From: JBBSWA01 sp038046485
GTDB lineage: Archaea > Nanobdellota > Nanobdellia > Woesearchaeales > SM23-78
Reading direction: 5' to 3'
Assembly: GCA_038046485.1 (NCBI GenBank)
Contig: JBBSWA010000002.1
Location: forward strand, 1 to 56,661
Length of the DNA stretch: 56,661 bases
Positions within the stretch are counted from its first letter, which is position 1. Every line of letters starts with the position of its first letter. The notes under the pieces are model-generated. The model ran no database searches and was not told where the DNA came from. It was given only the letters and a program-made list of their open reading frames with translations. Shown in pieces: positions 8,556-16,554 of this stretch. Both the position numbers and the translations under genes were made by a program.

Positions 8556-8911
8556 ATTCGGATGTCATCATTGCCTTATTGAATAAGGAGGCTACTCCAC
8601 AACAAGCCTTAGAGTCTTCTGATGCAATTTTATGCATAACAGCCATCAATGCATTTGAGATCTGGTATGGTAGAAAAAATGAAGAGACGGTGCATGAGCT
8701 TTTGGCATGGTTGGAGATCATTCCGATAAATGATACTGTTGTGCGTTTAGCAGCAGATATATTACGGGATTTAAAAAAACAAGGAGCGATTCTTGATTTT
8801 AAGGATCTATTTATTGCGGCAGCATGCATTGTGAATGACCTCGAGTTATTAACCTACAATCAGAAGCATTTTGTCCGTTTAAAGAAATATGGGTTGAAGT
8901 TAGTTGAGTAG
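8534..8911 (+). CDS. vapC: VapC-type PIN-domain ribonuclease toxin
   Basis: 125 residues. PIN-domain acidic residues are visible: D in CLDSDVIIALL (residues 5-15), E in NAFEIWYG, and DFKDLFIAAACI near residues 93-104, followed by the tail LLTYNQKHFVRLKKYGLKLV. VapC proteins are Mg-dependent endoribonucleases that cut tRNA or rRNA when free of VapB. The gene is translationally coupled to the preceding antitoxin. Confidence 0.9.
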   Translation: MVRKICLDSDVIIALLNKEATPQQALESSDAILCITAINAFEIWYGRKNEETVHELLAWLEIIPINDTVVRLAADILRDLKKQGAILDFKDLFIAAACIVNDLELLTYNQKHFVRLKKYGLKLVE

Positions 8912-8922
8912 TGAGTCAGAGG

Positions 8923-9321
8923 CTATCGTTCCCATTCATTAATATCTGGGTGGAAGTCGACTTGGTATTCAGGAATTCCAATAGAAATGCCATATTCCTT
9001 CGCCCGATCGTATTGCTCTTTGCTTGTTCGATCGATTTTAAAGACTTTATGGTGAAAGATAATATAATGGGTAGAGTCGTTTTTGTAGTCAGCATACCAA
9101 TCGCGTTTAGAATCTAAAGCCTCGCTCAATTCATGAGCAATACCATCAGCTTGTTCTTGAGGGATCTCGACCGTGTGCAGCGTCCACTGCTTCACCCATG
9201 GGGTTTTATGTCGTTCGGTTACAGCTTCAACCTTTGTCGAAACAATCTTGACCTTTTTAAGAACTTCACCGTGTTCCAGGCTTTCTTCAATGATAACTCC
9301 GGTGAAAGGTGGGGGTGTCAT
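8923..9321 (-). CDS. Conserved hypothetical protein
   Basis: 132 residues, soluble, with no signal peptide. The central stretch HELSEALDSKRDWYADYKND followed by THYIIFHHKVFKIDR looks like a domain I have seen in uncharacterised proteins of small-genome prokaryotes, but I cannot name a function. It converges with vapC (11 nt gap) and is followed upstream by the circularly permuted GTPase gene. Confidence 0.65.
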   Translation of the reverse strand: MTPPPFTGVIIEESLEHGEVLKKVKIVSTKVEAVTERHKTPWVKQWTLHTVEIPQEQADGIAHELSEALDSKRDWYADYKNDSTHYIIFHHKVFKIDRTSKEQYDRAKEYGISIGIPEYQVDFHPDINEWER

Positions 9322-9344
9322 GGTGAATGCATCCGCTCTCGGTT

Positions 9345-10088
9345 TTATTTAATCTTTCCCGTCTGCCAGTCTTTAAGGATCATCTTGGAAGTTCGTTCAA
9401 TGTCCAGTTCAGCACCTTTCTTGAGCAGGTTCTTCTTTTTAGCAATAGCAAATAAAGTGTCTTCAAATTCAGAGCTTACTTCAACGCCATAGTGAGCTTC
9501 GATCTTGCCAGGGTACGTTTCCATGAATTCCATAATAACCACATCAGGGTTCGCGACTTGATTGAATTCCAGGGTGCCAATCAGGGCGTGTTTGTTGTCA
9601 TTCTTTTCTCGGTAAGGAACCACTCCTGGAGTGTCCAAAAACATGATACGGTTGTCCATTTTGACTCGTTGAACTCCCGTGGTAAATCCACTCACCGAAC
9701 TAGTGGGTGCAGCCTTTTTTCCTTTCAAGGCATTGATTAAGGAGGATTTGCCTACATTGGGATATCCAAGAACTCCCACAGTAAAGACTTCTTGATTTTT
9801 GTAGGCTCTTTGTCCTTCGATCAGGATGCGTTCTCGCAGTAACGTCGTACCGTGATGATCCTTAGCAGATACAAACACAGAAGGGTGTAAGGTGATTTGA
9901 TCCATGAGTTTCTTGTCCACCAAGTCGCATTTGGTGATCACATAAATCAAGGGTTTCTTGGCTTCGCGCACTTTATCTTCTACTTCAGCGTTTCGGGTTT
10001 CATCCATGAGCCGTGCATCCAGTAAAAGAAGCAGGATATCGGCTTGTTCAATCACGTTGTTGACAATCTTCCAGTAGCTACGTACCAT
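9345..10088 (-). CDS. Circularly permuted ribosome-biogenesis GTPase (YlqF/NOG2-like)
   Basis: 247 residues. GTPase motifs appear in permuted order: G4 (TKCDLV, about residue 52) precedes G1 (GYPNVGKSS, about 108) and G3 (DTPGVV, about 152). This order defines the YlqF/RbgA/NOG family, which acts in late large-subunit assembly. The end of the protein is a short helical domain. The short N-terminus begins directly with the permuted G-domain. Confidence 0.88.
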   Translation of the reverse strand: MVRSYWKIVNNVIEQADILLLLLDARLMDETRNAEVEDKVREAKKPLIYVITKCDLVDKKLMDQITLHPSVFVSAKDHHGTTLLRERILIEGQRAYKNQEVFTVGVLGYPNVGKSSLINALKGKKAAPTSSVSGFTTGVQRVKMDNRIMFLDTPGVVPYREKNDNKHALIGTLEFNQVANPDVVIMEFMETYPGKIEAHYGVEVSSEFEDTLFAIAKKKNLLKKGAELDIERTSKMILKDWQTGKIK

Positions 10089-10138
10089 GTTCTGAAGTAA
10101 GGGGGAGGGTATTATAAACTTGGTGTAGAATAAAGCGT

Positions 10139-10789
10139 CTAACCCTTGAGTAGTTTTTGGATTTCTAGACCCTTTCCTTTTTCGATTTCTTCAAGGCTGA
10201 GGCCGCAAAGTTCATGGGGAAATACGATCCATTGGTCGGTTGTATGGATAAAAAAATCAGGTTTTTGATCGGTCTGATTTCGGTGGGGTTTGAAGTATAC
10301 TGTGGCAATTCGAATTTCTTGAGGCATATGATTCTGCAAGCCTTTTTTTAGTGCATCCATCACTGCTTTCAAACTGAGGCCCGTCTCATAGACGTCGTCA
10401 ATCAATAAAACCCGATCATTGGAAGAGACTTTCTCGGTGATATAGCTTAGATTATGCACAGCAATTGTACGTTTCATCTCATCGATACCAGAATAGGCAC
10501 TGGTTCGAATGGCAATATGATCGGTTTTCACACCATGGTATTCTAGAAATTCTTGTACAGCGATTCCCACAGGGCTTCCACCTCTCCAGATTCCAACTAA
10601 GAAACTAGGCTTGAAGCCAGAATCCAGTATCTTTTTCCCGAGTAAGAATGAGTCTTTTAGCAGGCTATCTGCAGAAATATAGAGCTTGTCGCCCTTCTCT
10701 TTATTCTCCATAAAATGTGTAAGTTTACTAAGGCTTTTATTCTTTTCTGTATATTCGAGATAAATAATGCACTTGGGGTGAGAAGGCAT
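10139..10789 (-). CDS. Phosphoribosyltransferase (purine PRT-like)
   Basis: 216 residues from ATG 10789; the in-frame ATG 10711 gives 190 residues and a more typical PRT start. The PRPP-binding loop VLLIDDVYETGLSL is near residue 125 and the PPi-loop region FLVGIWRGGSP near residue 62, both diagnostic of type I phosphoribosyltransferases. Similarity is closest to archaeal hypoxanthine/xanthine PRTs, which salvage a free base to its nucleotide. It is divergent from the MNT-HEPN operon and shares a TATA region with it. Confidence 0.82.
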   Translation of the reverse strand: MPSHPKCIIYLEYTEKNKSLSKLTHFMENKEKGDKLYISADSLLKDSFLLGKKILDSGFKPSFLVGIWRGGSPVGIAVQEFLEYHGVKTDHIAIRTSAYSGIDEMKRTIAVHNLSYITEKVSSNDRVLLIDDVYETGLSLKAVMDALKKGLQNHMPQEIRIATVYFKPHRNQTDQKPDFFIHTTDQWIVFPHELCGLSLEEIEKGKGLEIQKLLKG

Positions 10790-10820
10790 TTCCGTAGTAA
10801 TAAATCTTCATTAGAGCAAC

Positions 10821-10852
10821 CTTTAAATATTAGTTAGTATTAGACTAACTAA
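10821..10852. promoter_or_regulatory. Divergent promoter with palindromic operator of the MNT-HEPN locus
   Basis: An AT-rich TATA-like core (TTTAAATA, 10822-10829) can serve both directions. It is followed by a perfect inverted repeat TTAGTTAG (10830-10837) / CTAACTAA (10845-10852) with a 7-nt spacer, covering the expected start point and ending one base before ATG 10854. The position fits an operator bound by the winged-helix domain of the MNT protein. Confidence 0.6.
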
Positions 10853-10853
10853 A

Positions 10854-11399
10854 ATGAAAAAGGAAGAATCGGTGCTGGAGTTGTTCTTTAATGAGCCAAC
10901 AAAGCACTGGCATTTTGAAGGCATCCTGAAATCAGCCAAAATCAGCCGCCCTCAAGCCGTGCAATGGATCAAAAAATTCATGCAAGAAGGGCTTGTTCAA
11001 CGCCTCAAACCTAGAGGAAAAATGCCCTATTACACAGGCAACTATGAACACCCATCTTATCGAACAAAAAAAAGGATTTACACTCTAAACCAGCTTTACA
11101 AGATAGGTTTCATCACTCATTTAATGACACTTCCTAAGGCCAAAAGCGTCATCCTCTTTGGTAGTTTCGCCCGGGCGGACTGGCACAGCGAAAGTGATAT
11201 TGATTTATTTGTATACGGCAATCCAGAAGGTCTAAATCAGTCTAAATACGAACGATTGCTCCACAGAGAAATCCAGCTTTTCAATGCACAAAGTCCAGAA
11301 GATCTTAAAAAAATGGGAATTCCACTGCTCTTAAACATTCTTAAAGGCCAAACCATAAAAGGAACTCCTGATTTCCTTGCGGTAAAGATCCATGCCTAG
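10854..11399 (+). CDS. MNT-type antitoxin: winged helix plus minimal nucleotidyltransferase
   Basis: 181 residues. A winged-helix domain (about 1-70) is followed by a nucleotidyltransferase domain with the signature ILFGSFARADWHSESDIDLFV (about 98-120; GSF and the two catalytic Asp of the DxD motif). MNT proteins neutralise HEPN toxins by adding AMP to them (type VII toxin-antitoxin). The gene overlaps the HEPN gene by 8 nt. The added winged helix and the adjacent palindrome suggest that it also autoregulates the operon. Confidence 0.85.
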   Translation: MKKEESVLELFFNEPTKHWHFEGILKSAKISRPQAVQWIKKFMQEGLVQRLKPRGKMPYYTGNYEHPSYRTKKRIYTLNQLYKIGFITHLMTLPKAKSVILFGSFARADWHSESDIDLFVYGNPEGLNQSKYERLLHREIQLFNAQSPEDLKKMGIPLLLNILKGQTIKGTPDFLAVKIHA

Positions 11400-11868
11400 A
11401 TATCAGAGTCTCCAAGAAGCCTATGAAAAATGCCAAAAAGAAGGCCTGCTGCGCTTCCAAGAAGAAATAGATACAGCTAAAATAAAGCACATGATAACGC
11501 TCTCCCAAGCAGATGTAGATGCTGCGAAGCAACTTTCTAAGAGCCTTCCCAAAGAAAGCATAGGGTGGAACACGATCTACAAGCTCCACTATGACGCTCT
11601 CCACAGTCTAACTGAGGCTTTCTTACGCTTCAATCGCATCAAGTCTAGCAATCATCAATGCCTTTTCGCCCATTTATGTCATGAACATCTTGAACTAGAG
11701 TTCAACTGGAATTTATTCGAAAAGATACGTACCCAACGCAATGGTATCCTCTATTACGGTACTCCCATCGCTTATGAAGACTGGAAAGCGATCGAACTTC
11801 AAGTGCAGCTCTACATCAAAACGTTAAGAGAGGCGATTGAGAAAAAGCTCGAGAAACTTGTTCTATAA
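11392..11868 (+). CDS. HEPN-domain RNase toxin
   Basis: 158 residues, all helical, with the HEPN-type RN-x(3)-Y region (IRTQRNGILYYG, about residues 110-121) that gives the catalytic Arg and the Tyr modified by MNT AMP-transfer in related pairs. HEPN proteins cut RNA, often tRNA. Position directly after the MNT gene with overlapping codons makes the assignment firm. Confidence 0.82.
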   Translation: MPRYQSLQEAYEKCQKEGLLRFQEEIDTAKIKHMITLSQADVDAAKQLSKSLPKESIGWNTIYKLHYDALHSLTEAFLRFNRIKSSNHQCLFAHLCHEHLELEFNWNLFEKIRTQRNGILYYGTPIAYEDWKAIELQVQLYIKTLREAIEKKLEKLVL

Positions 11869-11877
11869 TAAATAAAG

Positions 11878-11999
11878 CGCCCGGGATGAGATTTGAACTC
11901 ATGCTCCCAGAGGGACGGGATTAGCAATCCCGCGCAATCTCCTGCTTTGGCAGATCCTTCGCACGATGCGCGCAAAGTACCAGGCTATGCGACCCGGGC
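11878..11999 (-). tRNA. tRNA-Ser(GCT) with a 40-nt D-arm intron
   Basis: Acceptor GCCCGGG pairs with CCCGGGC, with discriminator G at 11878. The anticodon arm CGGGA-TTGCTAA-TCCCG has anticodon GCT, the long variable arm identifies serine, and the T arm is ATGAG-TTCAAAT-CTCAT. The D-arm is interrupted: a bulge-helix-bulge with central helix CCTG:CAGG and bulges GTA and AGA predicts an intron at 11939-11978. Removal leaves a normal D-arm (GCATAGCCTGGT joined to ATTGC). The intron hairpin extends with CTTTG/CAAAG. CCA is not encoded. Confidence 0.92.
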
Positions 12000-12053
12000 A
12001 TAGGAGCGTAAAAACCGGTACAATTTATAAACATTTAGTGCCAAAGAGACCAG

Positions 12054-12614
12054 ATGAAGTTATTATTGGTGGATAATGGCTCACGCCTCTTAGAAGAATT
12101 GGAAGAATCTTTGCAGGAGCATGAGGTAAGCAAAGTAGCCTTTCAAGAGCTTACGAATGCAGCCGGGTTTGATGCGGTAATCTTGTCAGGAGGTAGCAGT
12201 CTTTCGGTGATGAAACATGAGGATGAGTATAAGCAAGAATTATCTTTGATTCGCCGTTCTTTAGTTCCGATGTTTGGGATTTGCTTGGGGTTTGAGCTGA
12301 TCAGTTACGCCTTTGGAGAGAAGCTATCCTGGCTAGAAGCTAAGCGTACAGGTGTAATGCGCGTAAAGAAATTGCTCAATGACCCGATCTTTAAAGGAGT
12401 AAGGAATTTAGATGGTTTTGAAGCCCATCGCTGGGGTGTTAAGAATGTAAGTAAGCTTATCCCGCTCGGAGTCTCAAAGGATGGCATTGAAATGGTCAGG
12501 CATCCAGAACGCCTAATATATGGGGTTCAGTTTCACCCAGAAATGTGGGGAGATCGCATCTCAGGCTACAAAGTACTCAATAACTTTTTAGACATCGTTA
12601 AGAAGAATGGGTAG
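12054..12614 (+). CDS. Class I glutamine amidotransferase-domain protein (GuaA-subunit-like)
   Basis: 186 residues. Nucleophile elbow FGICLGFEL (Cys near residue 77) and the catalytic His/Glu in YGVQFHPEMWG (near 163) are intact, so it should release ammonia from glutamine. The length matches the stand-alone GATase subunit of archaeal GMP synthases, but other residues are divergent and no synthetase partner is in the window, so the acceptor reaction is uncertain. Confidence 0.8.
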   Translation: MKLLLVDNGSRLLEELEESLQEHEVSKVAFQELTNAAGFDAVILSGGSSLSVMKHEDEYKQELSLIRRSLVPMFGICLGFELISYAFGEKLSWLEAKRTGVMRVKKLLNDPIFKGVRNLDGFEAHRWGVKNVSKLIPLGVSKDGIEMVRHPERLIYGVQFHPEMWGDRISGYKVLNNFLDIVKKNG

Positions 12615-12619
12615 GGTTT

Positions 12620-13354
12620 CTATCGGTAACCACCATCAGCTACAATGGTTTGACTATTAACAAAGCTAGAGTCTGGTGTGGATAAAAATAAAGCAATGGT
12701 GGCGATTTCTTCAGGTTTTGCAAATTGGTGACTTGGAATTCTCTTTTTTTCTTGTTCAACATAATCTTTAGGCAGGTCTTTGTTCATGTCGGTATCAATC
12801 CACCCAGGTGCGATGTTGTTGACACGGATGTTTGGGGCAAGTTCTGAAGCAAGATTTCGAGTAAGGTTAATGACACCGGCTTTGCTTGCGTCATAGTCGG
12901 CTGAAGTAGGAGCAGTTGAGTTAATACCACAAGTAGAAGATATATTAACCATAGCAGATCCTTTAGGCATATGAGGAGCAGCATATTTAGCGCATAGAAA
13001 CATACCAATTAAATTCACATCCAAGGTTCGTCTCCATTCTTCCACCGTTTTTTCAAAGAGGGGCTTATCATAGACAAGGCCAGCATTATTGACTAGGACA
13101 TCAATTTTTCCAAATTCTTTCACGGTTTTTTCAACCATGGCTTTAACTTGTTTTTCATCTGCTACATCGGCTTGAACGAGCAATGTTTTACCGCCTTTTT
13201 TCTGAATTTCGTCCACGTCTTGCTTAGCGCCTTTCTCATCTTTTGCGTAATTAACCACAACGGAAGCACCTTCCTGAGAAAAGAGCAAAGCAATCGCTTT
13301 TCCAATGCCTCGAGAGCTACCGGTCACAAGGGCCACTTTGCCTTTTAATCTCAT
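12620..13354 (-). CDS. Short-chain dehydrogenase/reductase (FabG-like)
   Basis: 244 residues. Classical SDR features: nucleotide-binding GSSRGIGKA (residues 12-20), NNAG near 90, catalytic Ser in VNISST and the YDASKAG motif (Tyr-x3-Lys) near 155. The overall pattern is that of 3-oxoacyl-ACP reductase-like NAD(P)H oxidoreductases. The substrate in this organism is unknown and no other fatty-acid genes are nearby. It converges with the GATase gene. Confidence 0.9.
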   Translation of the reverse strand: MRLKGKVALVTGSSRGIGKAIALLFSQEGASVVVNYAKDEKGAKQDVDEIQKKGGKTLLVQADVADEKQVKAMVEKTVKEFGKIDVLVNNAGLVYDKPLFEKTVEEWRRTLDVNLIGMFLCAKYAAPHMPKGSAMVNISSTCGINSTAPTSADYDASKAGVINLTRNLASELAPNIRVNNIAPGWIDTDMNKDLPKDYVEQEKKRIPSHQFAKPEEIATIALFLSTPDSSFVNSQTIVADGGYR

Positions 13355-13422
13355 GAATAAAAGAGATTTTCTTATATTATATAAAGGTTAACTATTTATA
13401 GGAGTAAGTGATCCCACAAATC

Positions 13423-13830
13423 ATGTGTCTAGCTAAATTCAAAAAATACGAATCATACGCACCGTTGGTTCTACGTCTCTTCGCAGGTATTATATTTGTC
13501 TATGGTGGCTGGATGAAGCTTTTCATGATGGGACCTTCAGCTTTCGCAGGGATGCTTGCAGGTTGGCCTGTTCCTTTGTTCTGGGCTTGGCTTGTAAGCC
13601 TTGTTGAATTCCTAGGTGGTATCGCTTTGGTTGTAGGATTATTCGTTCGCTACGCAGCCTTCTTGTTGACCATCACTATGATTGTGGCAAGCATCATGAT
13701 GTTCATGATGCAGGGAATGATGGGTGTTACAGCACCTTTCTGGGGTATCGGGCTTTCCTTGGCTTTACTCTTTACAGGTGTTGGTAAATATTGGAATCTA
13801 GAAAGAAAGTGGTTTAAGAAAGAGTTCTAG
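13423..13830 (+). CDS. DoxX-family membrane protein
   Basis: 135 residues from ATG 13423, with four hydrophobic helices and the DoxX pattern (LRLFAGIIFVYGGWMKL at the first helix, ending in a conserved W/R-rich tail). A TATA box at 13391-13400 supports the ATG; an in-frame GTG at 13408 would add 5 residues. DoxX proteins are membrane proteins tied to redox stress or quinone chemistry, but a specific role is not established here. Confidence 0.85.
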   Translation: MCLAKFKKYESYAPLVLRLFAGIIFVYGGWMKLFMMGPSAFAGMLAGWPVPLFWAWLVSLVEFLGGIALVVGLFVRYAAFLLTITMIVASIMMFMMQGMMGVTAPFWGIGLSLALLFTGVGKYWNLERKWFKKEF

Positions 13831-13869
13831 GTCGATAATTATTTAAATATCTCTTGCTTAACGGTCTAT

Positions 13870-14016
13870 ATGAAACAAGAAACAGTTACAATTTCAAAGG
13901 AAAAGTATGGAAAGTTAAAGAAAAAGGCAGAGCTTGCAGATGATGCATTATCACAGATAAAAGCGAGTTTTGAGGATCTTAAGCATGGGCGTGTTCATCG
14001 AAGACTCCTCAAATAG
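13870..14016 (+). CDS. Small antitoxin-like protein of a convergent pair
   Basis: 48 residues, begins MKQETVTISKEKYGKLKKKA, a RelB/Phd-like amphipathic pattern, and ends in a basic tail. TATA-like sequence lies about 25 nt upstream. The last 22 nt overlap, tail to tail, the end of the minus-strand RelE-like gene. It is read as the antitoxin because of size, composition and the identical layout at 39507-39965. Confidence 0.6.
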   Translation: MKQETVTISKEKYGKLKKKAELADDALSQIKASFEDLKHGRVHRRLLK

Positions 14017-14303
14017 TTAAGTAATTCTTTCATATTTTTTAGGACAAATTTTATGATCTCTTTTTGCTCTTTTTTAGGTGCATAAGTTAGGAAGAGGATC
14101 TTTTTTGGCTCTTCATCGATCAGATAATAGAGTCGTTTGTTGAGGTATTTCTTTTCTCGAAACCAGGAGAAATGCAGTATTTTTCCAGAAGGGGTTTCTT
14201 CTACATTTCTATGGGTCTGGTCAATCCAGTCTTTCTCATTTTGATCGGCTTTATCGTAGTGTTTCTTAAATGAGTCGGTTTCATAGATTTTGTAAGTCGG
14301 CAT
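13995..14303 (-). CDS. RelE/ParE-superfamily toxin-like protein
   Basis: 102 residues. MPTYKIYETDSFKKHYDKAD at the start, a central HFSWFREKKYLNKRLYYLI strand pair and a basic C-terminus match the RelE/YoeB fold, in which ribosome-bound toxins cut mRNA. Convergent with the small antitoxin-like ORF instead of downstream of it, which is unusual for this class. Confidence 0.7.
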   Translation of the reverse strand: MPTYKIYETDSFKKHYDKADQNEKDWIDQTHRNVEETPSGKILHFSWFREKKYLNKRLYYLIDEEPKKILFLTYAPKKEQKEIIKFVLKNMKELLNYLRSLR

Positions 14304-14402
14304 TTAAGTGGGGGTAATATTTTGTTTTAAAACTTAGCTAACGGTTCCGTAACTATTCCGTAAAGTTCGCAAAAGTTACGCCCAATAAACACCCTCGGTA
14401 CT

Positions 14403-14765
14403 TTAAGCTGCTAATTGTCCAGTTAATTTAGCAAGAGCTTCTTCATCAGTCATGGGTGCCCATTGAAGATAGGTCGTGCCAGTTTCTCTTCTTATTATCA
14501 TTTTAGTAAGAAGTAGAGGATTTCCTTTGCGCTCATTAGGTAGATTTGTTTTAGCTTCTTCTAAGCTTGTAGATTTAGGATGGTCAGCGTTGAAAGCTCG
14601 TTGAGTTACAGAAATAGCCTCCTGTAAAGTTTGCAGGGCTTGTAGTACATTCCCTCCTCTAGGATAATCTGCAGGTCTGTCTCGATAAAGCCCGATAGCT
14701 GCGGGTAAACTTACCCCCAATAATCTTATGAATGATTCTACGGAAACTTCCACATTTTGAGTCAT
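14403..14765 (-). CDS. Hypothetical protein
   Basis: 120 residues, soluble and helical, no motif recognised. It begins MTQNVEVSVESFIRLLGVSL and has no signal peptide. ATG 14765 is the only sensible start. It stands alone between the toxin and radical SAM genes. The 100 bases between it and the toxin gene hold no further ORF. Confidence 0.5.
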   Translation of the reverse strand: MTQNVEVSVESFIRLLGVSLPAAIGLYRDRPADYPRGGNVLQALQTLQEAISVTQRAFNADHPKSTSLEEAKTNLPNERKGNPLLLTKMIIRRETGTTYLQWAPMTDEEALAKLTGQLAA

Positions 14766-14812
14766 GATATCACCTGTATAACCACTTCAAAGTAGAATTA
14801 ATAAAGTTTTCG

Positions 14813-15961
14813 TTAGTTCAAGAACTCAACTTGTACTTCTAAATGATCCCACGTCGGATATTCGGTAACAAGAGCGCACTTATTCTTCAATTCAGATCCA
14901 ATCTCTTGCAAGATCCAACCACCTGTCAACAACCGTAGTTTCTGGGGATCAATTTCAATTAATTCATCAGGAATGTCATACTTCTTTTGCAGTTGTTGTT
15001 TAAGCTTGCTTAATTTCAAGAGCATCGCTTGCTTTTCTTCAGAAGGAAGTGCTTTGATTTTGCTATAATAGCCCATGCACGGCTGTAAATCAAGGTAAAT
15101 TGCTCCTCGGGTGAGCATACCTTCATCATCCATCAAGTCATACTCTTTTTTCATGCGCTCTCCGCGTCGTTTTACGCGATTCGCATGCTGGATGGCATCT
15201 TTGGATTTGGCCGTGCAAAAGTGTGTCTTCAATCCAAGTTTAGCACTCAACTTGATCAAGTTCATGGCCGTTTCTTGGCTGCCAGTTACACCATAACTTT
15301 GCGAATCTTTACACTTAATCTTTCGTGTCAAAAAAGCTTCTTGCCAGGCCTTGTTGTCAGAGACTTCCAGTTCATTCAAGTTCAAGAAGTCTACTTTATC
15401 TTTAATGTAATGGATCAGTTTTGTAATGTTCTTTTCTTCACCAGGTAGTGCAGGGATTTCAACGCCCACTTTCCAGGGAAACTTGCGCGCTAACTTAATA
15501 CGGGGCCACCATTCATCATTGTCCAGGTAGGGGTGGAATCGGATCTCATCAAGTCCGCTTTCATATAAAATACGTAAGCGTTCCTCAGTCACAAGTTGCA
15601 GAGGAGTATACAAATGTACATGAAACTTCTTTCCAAAGTGTTCTTTCAGTAGGTACGTGTATTCAGCACATCTCTCGACCTTCGTAAGGGGGTCGCCCCC
15701 TGTTATTCCCGCGCCCATCGCCCCACTTTCCTCGGCCTCCTGAATCAATTCAGACTCAGAAAAAATGGGTCGTTCATTGGCATAGATCTTATCCATACGC
15801 ATCTTCTGATCTGAGACAGGGCAATACCAGCAATGCTGTCCACATAAACCCGTCACAAAAACAACGAGTTTCTGTCCTTTGACGCAGGACTGGCAGCCCT
15901 TGGCAATCTGTCCAGCACAGACATTGTGCCAGGCGGTCTTCTGAACAAGGAGTTGTTTCAT
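14813..15961 (-). CDS. Radical SAM enzyme (archaeal, PflA-like)
   Basis: 382 residues. The 4Fe-4S motif is CGQHCWYC (Cx3Cx2C, about residues 40-47), followed by the SAM-binding GAGITGGDPL near 83-92. Two extra Cys upstream (CAGQIAKGCQSC) could hold another metal. The family is related to pyruvate-formate-lyase activating enzymes found in many archaea, with an unknown substrate. The C-terminal third is helical and unlike characterised activases. The gene is not obviously in an operon. Confidence 0.82.
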   Translation of the reverse strand: MKQLLVQKTAWHNVCAGQIAKGCQSCVKGQKLVVFVTGLCGQHCWYCPVSDQKMRMDKIYANERPIFSESELIQEAEESGAMGAGITGGDPLTKVERCAEYTYLLKEHFGKKFHVHLYTPLQLVTEERLRILYESGLDEIRFHPYLDNDEWWPRIKLARKFPWKVGVEIPALPGEEKNITKLIHYIKDKVDFLNLNELEVSDNKAWQEAFLTRKIKCKDSQSYGVTGSQETAMNLIKLSAKLGLKTHFCTAKSKDAIQHANRVKRRGERMKKEYDLMDDEGMLTRGAIYLDLQPCMGYYSKIKALPSEEKQAMLLKLSKLKQQLQKKYDIPDELIEIDPQKLRLLTGGWILQEIGSELKNKCALVTEYPTWDHLEVQVEFLN

Positions 15962-15993
15962 AGGATAAGGTATTAAAACTGGGTTTAAAAAGT

Positions 15994-16494
15994 CTATGCA
16001 GTAGGTTCAGGGAAGTCGTCTTTGTGAAGGACGAGGCCTCCAAAGTAGTGTTGCCGGAAAACAGGTTTTCCTTGATACAGAATGTGTTCAGTTCCTCTAA
16101 ATTCTCCAACCATTCCATGAATATCATTGAGGTATTCCCAATTGCCTTGTTTAAAATTCTTGGGACCTCAGAAGGGGTTGGATCGTTCAACTTGTTTTAA
16201 GGCTTCTTTGAGAAAGGTGAAGGTTTGTTTGGCAAAGGATCTGTTTCCATGGTATTCAGTTGACATGCCGCCATCGTAAGACATGGTCCATACGGGTTTT
16301 CCTTGAAAGCGCACAACTTCCTGGCCTGGAGCACGGTAATATCCAGCATAGCTATCATGATAATCCCAGTCGCCTTCTGCGTAGTGGAGTTCTCGAAAGC
16401 TGGGTCGTTCTGGTTCTACTTCAGCTCCTTCCGCAGCATAGGTACTTATTTTAGCTTTTAGAATAAAGTCAGTAAGTGCTTCGAGGTCGATCAT
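15994..16494 (-). pseudogene. DUF5680-like protein interrupted by an in-frame TGA
   Basis: Frame from ATG 16494 gives 108 residues ending ...RSNPF, then TGA (16168-16170), then 57 more codons in the same frame (GPKNFKQGNWEYLND..., HYFGGLVLHKDDF) to TAG at 15994. The two halves together have the length and order of one DUF5680-type domain, where I expect Arg at the stop (PF-R-GP), a single CGA to TGA change. TATA (16515-16524) supports the start. It may be a recent nonsense mutation, a sequencing error, or readthrough. Confidence 0.75.
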
Positions 16495-16554
16495 GAGAAG
16501 AGTACCTTTGTCTTATTTATAAATCTGATAGGGTTTCACAAGAACAGTCGTTGA

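Noticed and set aside
15789..16190. 133-residue minus-strand ORF across the radical SAM start and the DUF5680 region
   Set aside because: It is out of frame with both real genes; the conserved reading continues in the DUF5680 frame after the TGA.
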